The translations under genes were made by a program, and so were the position numbers. From an uncultured Centipeda sp. (GTDB lineage Bacteria > Bacillota > Negativicutes > Selenomonadales > Selenomonadaceae), in NCBI GenBank assembly GCA_937925565.1, contig CALALM010000103.1:1-11890 (forward strand): DNA of 11,890 bases. Direction: 5' to 3'. The notes under the pieces were generated by a model, which saw only the letters and a program-made list of their open reading frames with translations, ran no database searches and was not told the DNA's origin. Of the stretch, positions 6,314-11,890 are shown one piece after another. How positions within the stretch are numbered: position 1 is the stretch's first letter; every line of letters starts with the position of its first letter.

Positions 6314-7711
6314 ATGTATCATAAGCGACGCAAGCGGCGTGCGTTTGCGGCACTCGCTCTGAGCACGGCTCTTTTCCTTCCGTTGCAGGCGGATGCGATG
6401 AGCCTTACGCTTACGGAGGCAATCCATACGGCACTCGCTGCGAATACGGGGCTGCGCGTCACGCAGACGGGCGAGCAGTCTGCCGATGCCGCACTGAAAC
6501 AGGCGCGCGGCAAGAACAGCATCTCTGCAGAGGCGAGTGATACCCTGCGCACGAGCAAGGTGAGAGACGAGGATGCACAGACGAGCAATTCGCTTAGCGT
6601 CTCGGCTCGTCTGCCACTCTACAGCGGCGGCGCGAATGAGGCGAATATTGCAGCGGGCGCGCTCGGTGCGCGTGCTGCACGCCTCACGACCGAGCGCGCG
6701 CGTGAGGATCTGAAATACGAGGTGATCGCCGCCTACTGGAACGCCGTGGAGGCAGGCAAAAAGATCGAGGTGCAGCGTGACACGGTGAATAAATACGACG
6801 CGCATCTGAAGAATGTCACGGCGCTCTATGATGCAGGCGCACAGGCGAAAATTGATGTACTCCGCTCATCCGTAGAACTCTCGAACGCACGGCAGGAACT
6901 CATTCGAGCAGAGAATACCTATGAGGTGAATGTTGCGACACTGCGCAATTTGATGAACATTGACCGTGCAGAGCCACTGACACTCACGAGCGAGGTCGCA
7001 TATCAGCCGTTTGAGACATCGGTGGAGAACTGTATTTCATACGCGAACCGCAGCCGCCTCGATCTTGCAGAGGAACGGATGAAGGTGCAGCAGAAGGAGC
7101 TTGCCGTCGAAAGCGCACGGGCAGGGAAGAAACCTACCGTCAGTCTCACCCTCGGCACGGGTCTTACGAGCCGGTTCCGGCCGCGTTATGATACGAGCGC
7201 GGACGTATCCGCCTCAGTGGGGGTCAACTGGAACATCTTTGACAGCGGCGTTACGCGCGCGGCGATTGAGGCGGCAGAGGCAGAGCGTGACATTGCCCTG
7301 CTGACGCTGAAAAAGACGGAGGAGACCATTGACCTGAACCTCCGCAAGGCATATCTCAATATGCGTGAGGCAGAGCAGCGGTTTTCCTCGACGGGGGATG
7401 CGGTGCGTCAGGCACGTGAGGACTATTACATCGCGAATGAACGATACCGTGCGGGTGAAGGCATCCTGCTCGACATTATCGACGCGCAGACGGCACTCAG
7501 TGCGGCGGAGACGAATGCGATCAGTGCACGCTATGACTATGCACGCTACCGTGCGCAGGTCGAGAATCTGATGGGGGCAGCGCTGACGGAAAGCGAGCGC
7601 GCGGCAGCGGAGGGGCTTCCCACCGTGACCGCTGAGGAGCGTGCGGCGGCACAGGCAGCGTACGCAGAGATGGGTTCGACGGCAGCGGCGCAGGGGGAGG
7701 CGAAGGGATGA
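6314..7711 (+). CDS. tolC: TolC-family outer-membrane efflux channel
   Basis: A 465-residue protein with a signal peptide (MYHKRRKRRAFAALALSTAL, then a hydrophobic stretch ending in ADA at residue 28). The mature protein shows the two structural repeats of outer-membrane efflux proteins. Each has a beta-strand turn motif, SARLPLYSGG (97-106) and VGVNWNIFDSG (302-312), followed by long Ala/Glu/Arg-rich helices, for example RAREDLKYEVIAAYWNAVEAG (split at 128-148) and ERYRAGEGILLDIIDAQTAL (377-396). It forms the trimeric channel across the outer membrane through which the encoded MacAB-type pump would export its substrate. The C-terminal tail (about 425-465) is Ala/Glu-rich and probably disordered. 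Finding it in this otherwise Firmicute-like window argues for a diderm organism. The stop overlaps the macA start (ATGA), so it leads the exporter operon. Confidence 0.9.
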   Translation: MYHKRRKRRAFAALALSTALFLPLQADAMSLTLTEAIHTALAANTGLRVTQTGEQSADAALKQARGKNSISAEASDTLRTSKVRDEDAQTSNSLSVSARLPLYSGGANEANIAAGALGARAARLTTERAREDLKYEVIAAYWNAVEAGKKIEVQRDTVNKYDAHLKNVTALYDAGAQAKIDVLRSSVELSNARQELIRAENTYEVNVATLRNLMNIDRAEPLTLTSEVAYQPFETSVENCISYANRSRLDLAEERMKVQQKELAVESARAGKKPTVSLTLGTGLTSRFRPRYDTSADVSASVGVNWNIFDSGVTRAAIEAAEAERDIALLTLKKTEETIDLNLRKAYLNMREAEQRFSSTGDAVRQAREDYYIANERYRAGEGILLDIIDAQTALSAAETNAISARYDYARYRAQVENLMGAALTESERAAAEGLPTVTAEERAAAQAAYAEMGSTAAAQGEAKG

Positions 7712-8814
7712 AACGAAGGACAATCATCGGCATCGGTGCACTGGCTGCGGTGCTGGTCGCGGGCGGCGTATATTGGTACATGGAGTCGAGTGCGGCGGAA
7801 AAGACGGCACAGGCCGTCGAGACGGTTGCTGTGCAGCGCATGGACATCAAGTCGACTGTCGAGGCGACGGGGACGATCCGCCCCGTGGACTCGGTGGAGG
7901 TCAGCTCGAAGATTACGGCGCGCATCAGCTCCGTTCTCGTCAAGGAGAACGATACCGTCACGGCGGGGCAGGTCGTTGCGACGCTCGACGGGAAGGACTA
8001 TGAGGCGAAACGCGATCAGGCGCAGTACCGCGTGACGAATACGCGCGCAAAGTACAACCGCATGAGCTACCTTGAGAGCATCGGCGCGAAGTCCAAATCC
8101 GATCTTGAGGATGCGGAGTACAACTACGATACGGCACAGTCGACCCTTGAAGAAGCAAACTCCGATGCGAATGAGACGATCATCACCGCACCAATTTCGG
8201 GCGTTGTCGTCGGCGAGCCAAAGACAGCGGGGACAATGGCGGTGCAGGGTTCGGACAATCCGACCGTCATCATGCGCATCGCTGACCTCTCGAAGAAGCA
8301 GATCAAGGCGAAGGTGGACGAGACCGACATCGGCAATATCCGTATCGGGCAGGAGGCGACGTTTACCGTCGATGCCTTTACGGATAAGAAATTTACGGCA
8401 CGCGTCTCGAAGATCTCGCAGACCGACGTGACGAACAGCTGGGATACAAGTTCGTCCGCCTCGTCCGCCGCATCGGGTACGAGCGTCATCTACTACTATG
8501 TGACGCTCGATGTGGACGATCCGGAGAATCTCCTGCTGCCCGCGATGACGGCACGCGTCGTCATCAACACAGCGGATCGAAACGATGCGCTTGTCGTACC
8601 GCTCTCCACGCTCAAGACGGACGCAGCGGGATCCTATGTCCTCGTCCTGCAGGAGGATGGCACGCAGGAGACGCGCTACGTCGAGACGGGCATCTACAGC
8701 GATGAATACGTCGAGATCCTTTCGGGGCTCAGCGAGGGCGAGCGCGTCGTCAGCACCTACACGGCAAAGGTCGTTCCGATGAGTATGCACGCGGGCGGAC
8801 CGCCGCCGTTCTGA
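7708..8814 (+). CDS. macA: MacA-type periplasmic adaptor (HlyD/RND membrane fusion protein)
   Basis: A 368-residue protein anchored by one N-terminal membrane helix (about 5-24, [20 protein letters not shown]). A lipoyl/barrel-sandwich half begins at [20 protein letters not shown] (52-71), with [18 protein letters not shown] (78-95). An alpha-hairpin follows at about 97-155, and the second lipoyl half closes with [11 protein letters not shown] (159-169). The beta-barrel domain (about 195-290) and a membrane-proximal domain complete the adaptor fold. It bridges the inner-membrane ABC pump to TolC. Its hairpin is shorter than that of Escherichia coli MacA. A Ser/Ala-rich insert (247-259) interrupts the beta-barrel region. 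The ATG overlaps the tolC stop by 4 bases and GGGGGAGG (7693-7700) is 7 bases upstream. The substrate (drug, peptide or lipid-like molecule) cannot be read from the sequence. Confidence 0.88.
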   Translation: MKRRTIIGIGALAAVLVAGGVYWYMESSAAEKTAQAVETVAVQRMDIKSTVEATGTIRPVDSVEVSSKITARISSVLVKENDTVTAGQVVATLDGKDYEAKRDQAQYRVTNTRAKYNRMSYLESIGAKSKSDLEDAEYNYDTAQSTLEEANSDANETIITAPISGVVVGEPKTAGTMAVQGSDNPTVIMRIADLSKKQIKAKVDETDIGNIRIGQEATFTVDAFTDKKFTARVSKISQTDVTNSWDTSSSASSAASGTSVIYYYVTLDVDDPENLLLPAMTARVVINTADRNDALVVPLSTLKTDAAGSYVLVLQEDGTQETRYVETGIYSDEYVEILSGLSEGERVVSTYTAKVVPMSMHAGGPPPF

Positions 8815-8817
8815 TGC

Positions 8818-8826
8818 GGAGGTGAT
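8818..8826 (+). promoter_or_regulatory. Full-length Shine-Dalgarno site setting a GTG start
   Basis: GGAGGTGAT is a complete match to the 16S anti-Shine-Dalgarno end. It is 4 bases from GTG 8831 (8 bases when counted from GGAGG). The earlier in-frame GTG at 8822 lies inside the site itself, so the following ATPase starts at 8831. Confidence 0.8.
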
Positions 8827-8830
8827 CGCA

Positions 8831-9544
8831 GTGGAACAGAAAATACCGACCATCCGTCTGCATGGGATCCGCAAGCTCTACCGGATCGGCGGCGAGACGC
8901 TTGCCGCACTGGACGGGATCGATCTTGAGATCGGGCGCGGTGAGTTTGCAGCGCTCATGGGGCCGTCCGGTTCCGGAAAATCCACGCTTATGAACATCCT
9001 CGGCTGCCTAGATCGGCCGAGCGAAGGATCGTACAAACTCGACGGCGCGGAGGTCGCAGGTCTCAGTGATGATGCCCTTGCTGCGACGCGCAATAAGAAG
9101 ATCGGCTTCGTCTTTCAGAATTTCAACCTGCTCCCGCGCATCTCTGCGCTCGACAACGTCGCCCTGCCCCTCGTCTATGCAGGTGTTGGGCGACGCGAGC
9201 GCATGGAGCGGGCACAGGAGATGCTTGCCGCCGTGGGGCTTTCTGATCGTGGGGCGCATCTGCCGAACGAACTCTCGGGCGGTCAGCGTCAGCGCGTTGC
9301 CATTGCCCGCGCCCTCGTCAACGACCCGCACATCATCATGGCGGATGAGCCGACGGGCAATCTCGATACGAAGTCGACGAAGGAGATCATGGATATCTTT
9401 GTGCGTATGCACGAGAAGGGACACACGATCATCCTCGTCACGCACGAACCGGAGATCGCCCTGCGCGCGAGCCGTCAGCTGCTCGTCCGCGATGGCAGGA
9501 TCACGCGCGATGAGGGGAAGGGGGTGGTGATGGATGTTGTTTAA
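8831..9544 (+). CDS. ABC transporter ATPase, MacB/LolD type
   Basis: A 237-residue ATPase with a GTG start. It has Walker A GPSGSGKS (44-51), Q-loop Gln96 in [11 protein letters not shown], signature LSGGQRQ (148-154), Walker B IIMADE with Glu173, and switch His205 in VTHEPE. The sequence [14 protein letters not shown] and the motif [16 protein letters not shown] place it with MacB/LolD-type ATPases, which drive mechanotransmission in extracytoplasmic pumps rather than classical substrate passage. It begins 16 bases after macA and ends overlapping the permease gene by 11 bases, so the three subunits are surely made together. In Escherichia coli this domain is fused to the permease in one MacB protein; here it is a separate chain. 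A LolD symbol is not used because the neighbours are MacA and TolC. Confidence 0.93.
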   Translation: MEQKIPTIRLHGIRKLYRIGGETLAALDGIDLEIGRGEFAALMGPSGSGKSTLMNILGCLDRPSEGSYKLDGAEVAGLSDDALAATRNKKIGFVFQNFNLLPRISALDNVALPLVYAGVGRRERMERAQEMLAAVGLSDRGAHLPNELSGGQRQRVAIARALVNDPHIIMADEPTGNLDTKSTKEIMDIFVRMHEKGHTIILVTHEPEIALRASRQLLVRDGRITRDEGKGVVMDVV

Positions 9545-10748
9545 GGAATGCTTCGGCATGGCGGTGAACGCCCTGCTCGCGAACAAGCTCCGCTCCCTCC
9601 TCACCATGCTCGGCATCATCATCGGCGTGGGCGCGGTCATTGCGATGGTTTCCATCGGTATGGGCGTGCGTACGAGCGTTGCGGACTCCTTTGCGAGCCT
9701 CGGCTCGAATATGCTCATCGTCATGCCCGGCTCCGCGAATACGGGCGGTGTGCGCGGCAAGGCGGGCTCACGCAAATCATTGAAATACGATGATGCCAAG
9801 GCGATTGAGAGCAAGATCAAAGGGATCGACTACGTGTCTCCCTCGGTCTCCGGTGCCTATCAGGTCGTGAATGGGAATCTCAACTGGAATACGACGGTGG
9901 AGGGAGTCACGCCGGAGCTGATGCAGATCCGCTCACTCAAGGTCGAGAACGGGTCTTTCATCACAGCAAACGATATGGCAAAGCGCAGTCGTGTCGCCGT
10001 CATCGGACCGACCGTTGCCTCCAATCTCTTTGGGACGGAGAACCCCATCGGCAAGAACATCCGCATCCACAATCAGCCGTTCAAGGTCATCGGACTGACG
10101 GCGGAGAAGGGGCAGTCCATCGGGCAGGATCAGGACGACGTGATCTATATCCCAATCACGACGGCACAGGAGCGTATGCTTGCCATTACATACGTCCAAG
10201 CCATCAGCATACAGGTATCGAGTCCCGAGCGGATGAATCAGGTGCAGGAAGACGTTGAGAATCTGCTGCGTCAGCGGCACCATATTCATCACGGGGCAGA
10301 GGACGATTTCACCGTTCGCAATATGACGAGCCTCATGGAGAGCTTTACAGAAAATACAAATATGCTCACGCTGCTCCTCGGATCGATTGCGGGCATCTCT
10401 CTGCTTGTCGGAGGCATCGGCATCATGAACATCATGATGGTCTCTGTCACTGAGCGCACGCGCGAGATCGGCATCCGCAAGGCACTCGGCGCGACCTCCT
10501 CGAATGTGCTCATGCAGTTCATGATCGAGTCCATGGTCATCGGCATCGTCGGTGGCGTGATCGGCATCACGCTCGGTGTTTCCCTCTCCAAACTGATTGG
10601 TTCATTTGGCGGGCTTACCACCACCATCGAGCTCCTGCCGATCCTCGTCTCGTTCTCCTTTGCCGTCGGCATCGGTCTTTTCTTCGGCATCTACCCCGCC
10701 CGCAAGGCGGCGCGGCTGGATCCGATTGATGCGCTGCGGTATGAGTGA
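9534..10748 (+). CDS. MacB-type ABC transporter permease (FtsX-like domain)
   Basis: A 404-residue protein with MacB permease topology: TM1 about 22-45 ([20 protein letters not shown]), a periplasmic MacB_PCD domain about 46-275, then TM2 about 277-303, TM3 about 326-352 and TM4 about 367-389. Between TM2 and TM3, [16 protein letters not shown] (306-321) is the MacB/FtsX signature helix contacting the ATPase, and the C-terminus carries the family ending [18 protein letters not shown] (387-404). With the adjacent ATPase it would form a dimeric pump that pushes substrates from the periplasm through MacA and TolC. A stop just upstream (9528-9530) fixes ATG 9534, preceded by GGGGTGGTGA (9521-9530). 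It overlaps the ATPase end by 11 bases and is the last gene before a strong hairpin. Confidence 0.93.
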   Translation: MLFKECFGMAVNALLANKLRSLLTMLGIIIGVGAVIAMVSIGMGVRTSVADSFASLGSNMLIVMPGSANTGGVRGKAGSRKSLKYDDAKAIESKIKGIDYVSPSVSGAYQVVNGNLNWNTTVEGVTPELMQIRSLKVENGSFITANDMAKRSRVAVIGPTVASNLFGTENPIGKNIRIHNQPFKVIGLTAEKGQSIGQDQDDVIYIPITTAQERMLAITYVQAISIQVSSPERMNQVQEDVENLLRQRHHIHHGAEDDFTVRNMTSLMESFTENTNMLTLLLGSIAGISLLVGGIGIMNIMMVSVTERTREIGIRKALGATSSNVLMQFMIESMVIGIVGGVIGITLGVSLSKLIGSFGGLTTTIELLPILVSFSFAVGIGLFFGIYPARKAARLDPIDALRYE

Positions 10749-10767
10749 GAATCCTCAACGAACGCAA

Positions 10768-10802
10768 AAAGCCCGCAACGGAGAATTTTCGTTGCGGGCT
10801 TT
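10768..10802. terminator. Bidirectional intrinsic terminator between convergent operons
   Basis: AAAGCCCGCAACG (10768-10780) is perfectly complementary to CGTTGCGGGCTTT (10790-10802), giving a 13-base-pair stem with a 9-base loop. On the minus strand the stem runs into a five-T tract (10766-10770), a good terminator for the cupin gene, whose stop is only 9 bases away. On the plus strand it starts 19 bases after the permease stop, with a shorter TTTCCCTT tail. It should stop transcription from both sides. Confidence 0.88.
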
Positions 10803-10811
10803 CCCTTGTAT

Positions 10812-11156
10812 TTATTTATTGATGATCAGCGCCATAAACACCAGATCCTCGGTTTCGGAGGCGTTGGCGGTGGCGTGTACCTCGCCGTCGCCGCAGAACG
10901 TCGTCGTGCCGGGACCGATCTCGACCTCCGTGCCGTTATCGTTGTAGCGCGCACGACCTGAGAGAATGTGATAGGTCTCCGTATTGCCCTCGTGCTTGTG
11001 CACGCCCATCGATGCGTGCGGTGGGATCGTCACGCGTGCGTACATTGCGCATTTGCCGTCGAGTTCTGTCGGACGGAGCAGCTTCTGAATGTGGATCGTA
11101 CCGTTTCCGCCAAAACGCTTCTCGGCATCGATGTGCTCGGATTCGATGATTGCCAT
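10812..11156 (-). CDS. Small single-domain cupin protein
   Basis: A 114-residue protein without signal peptide. Cupin motif 1 is GVHKHEGNTETYHILSG (51-67), giving metal ligands His53, His55 and Glu60. Motif 2 is GPGTTTFCGDGEVHATAN (81-98), giving His94 and the conserved HxxxN spacing. All four metal-binding residues of an active cupin are present, so it likely binds a divalent metal; whether it is an enzyme, an isomerase or a sugar/small-molecule binding protein cannot be told. The start ATG is preceded on the minus strand by AAAGGAGAG (11164-11172), seven bases away. It faces the MacB permease gene across a shared terminator and diverges from the YdcF-like gene. No clear promoter on its own strand was identified. 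Confidence 0.87.
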   Translation of the reverse strand: MAIIESEHIDAEKRFGGNGTIHIQKLLRPTELDGKCAMYARVTIPPHASMGVHKHEGNTETYHILSGRARYNDNGTEVEIGPGTTTFCGDGEVHATANASETEDLVFMALIINK

Positions 11157-11170
11157 GAATAAACTCTCCT

Positions 11171-11199
11171 TTGTAATTTGACACAGATTTTGATAGAAT
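11171..11199 (+). promoter_or_regulatory. Putative promoter of the YdcF/ElyC-like gene
   Basis: TTGTAA (11171-11176), a 17-base spacer and TAGAAT (11194-11199) form a reasonable -35/-10 pair, pointing right. The -35 overlaps the cupin ribosome binding site on the other strand. The start of transcription would be near 11206, giving a leader of about 72 bases. Further AT-rich -10-like words (TATATT at 11236-11241) lack a matching -35. Confidence 0.4.
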
Positions 11200-11277
11200 G
11201 GAAAAACGAAGCACGCGGTAAGACGTGTCTCGCTATATATTCTAAATATTCGCGATGGAGGCGTATTTTCCTTTTTT

Positions 11278-11890
11278 ATGATCTATATTTTGAAATTCGG
11301 TGCGGCGTGGATACTCCCGCCGGGCATCTTCATTCTTGCGATGCTCGGGATTGCCGTCTATCTTTGGAAAAAACGACATCAACACCGTGCAGCGGGGCTG
11401 CTCGCCGCGCTTGCGTGTGTGCTCTATCTGCTCTCCATCGGAGCGGTTGCTGATCGTCTGATGGGAGACCTTGAGCGGACATATGATGTGCCTGCGGAAG
11501 CGCAGGGGGATGTGATCGTCATGCTTGGCGGCGGGGCGATTGCAGATGTGCAGGATGTGGACGGTGTGGGGATGCTCGCGCAGAGTCCCTCCTCGCGCCT
11601 GCTCACGACACTGCGGCTTCATCGGCGCTACAACCTGCCGATCCTCCTCTCGGGCGGGCAGGTGTTCAGCGATACGGGCTCGGAGGCGGAGATCGCGCGG
11701 CGTGTTCTCCTCTCGCTCGGCGTGCCCGGTGAGATGATCTACGTCGAGACACGCAGTCTTACGACGGGGCAGAATGCGCGCTATTCGGCGGAGATTCTGC
11801 GGCGTGAGGGCTTCACACAGCCGATCCTTGTGACCTCGGCGTTCCATCTGCCGCGTGCCGTACTCAACTTTGAGAAAGAGGGGGTTACGG
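11278..11890 (+). CDS. YdcF/ElyC-type (DUF218) membrane protein, 3' end outside window
   Basis: The first 204 residues are visible; the gene runs off the right edge. Two N-terminal membrane segments (about 4-30, with the family motif LPPGIFIL at 13-20, and about 38-57) precede a DUF218 domain from about residue 77: DVIVMLGGG (78-86), SSRLLTTLRLHRRY (105-118), PILLSGG (121-127), SEAEIARRVLLSLGVP (135-150), ETRSLTTGQNARYS (157-170) and VTSAFHLPRAV (185-195). These motifs fit the YdcF/SanA/ElyC group; ElyC of Escherichia coli affects peptidoglycan and lipid-carrier supply, but the reaction is not settled. The start choice follows the family-like N-terminus. The only Shine-Dalgarno word, GGAGG (11257-11261), is 16 bases from the ATG, unusually far, so translation initiation may be weak or the start may differ slightly. 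Confidence 0.88.
   Translation, partial: MIYILKFGAAWILPPGIFILAMLGIAVYLWKKRHQHRAAGLLAALACVLYLLSIGAVADRLMGDLERTYDVPAEAQGDVIVMLGGGAIADVQDVDGVGMLAQSPSSRLLTTLRLHRRYNLPILLSGGQVFSDTGSEAEIARRVLLSLGVPGEMIYVETRSLTTGQNARYSAEILRREGFTQPILVTSAFHLPRAVLNFEKEGVT

Noticed and set aside
7546..8874. A 442-codon minus-strand open frame across macA
   Set aside because: An antisense shadow typical of GC-rich codon usage; it is rich in Arg, Asp and His, has no recognisable domain and lies opposite an intact MacA adaptor.
8831..10748. Reading the ABC pair as LolCDE lipoprotein transport
   Set aside because: There is no second permease and no lipoprotein chaperone gene, while an adaptor of MacA type and a TolC channel are encoded in the same operon.
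11178..11199. Perfect TTGACA followed by TAGAAT before the YdcF-like gene
   Set aside because: The spacer between these two is only 10 bases, too short for a promoter; TTGTAA at 11171-11176 gives the normal 17-base spacing instead.
1..11890. Defence system, CRISPR array, phage or transposon
   Set aside because: No repeats, integrase, transposase, nuclease or toxin-like genes were seen on either strand; the window reads as ordinary chromosomal envelope genes plus the esterase/ATP-grasp pair.

Overview
The window looks like a chromosomal stretch from a diderm Firmicute, most likely a Selenomonas-type member of the Negativicutes. This is inferred from three things: GC-rich coding DNA, Gram-positive-style Shine-Dalgarno sites (including GGAGGTGAT), and Firmicute-like FtsEX genes sitting beside an outer-membrane TolC channel. 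No tool or database was used, so family calls rest on motifs read by eye. I see no tRNA, rRNA, CRISPR array, insertion sequence or phage gene, and no gene-free stretch longer than about 175 bases.

Left part (1-2195, minus strand). Three genes read leftward. A small DUF454/YbaN-type membrane protein comes first (2195-1812). A putative promoter overlapping its stop codon leads into a two-gene unit: an alpha/beta-hydrolase esterase with a GCSLGG nucleophile elbow (1752-997), then 13 bases later an ATP-grasp ligase-like protein (983-1) that runs off the left edge. The esterase/ATP-grasp pair has no assigned pathway and is the least explained part of the window.

Centre (2270-6274, plus strand). 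An extended -10 promoter precedes ftsE-ftsX, an M23 peptidase with coiled coils, and an S41 C-terminal processing peptidase. The genes overlap or lie at most 16 bases apart. This is a cell-division and cell-wall-hydrolysis operon: FtsE (ATPase) and FtsX (membrane protein) would control the periplasmic M23 enzyme, whose catalytic residues are intact. A weak hairpin follows the protease gene.

Right-centre (6314-10748, plus strand). tolC, macA, a MacB-type ATPase and a MacB-type permease are tightly packed and partly overlapping. Together they encode a complete MacAB-TolC-like tripartite exporter, with the MacB function split over two polypeptides. A strong hairpin at 10768-10802 ends this operon and, on the other strand, the cupin gene facing it.

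Right end (10812-11890). A small cupin gene is on the minus strand. A YdcF/ElyC-type (DUF218) membrane protein diverges from it and is cut by the window end. Most of the window therefore concerns the cell envelope: division, wall remodelling, periplasmic proteolysis, export across two membranes, and probable envelope-biogenesis membrane proteins.
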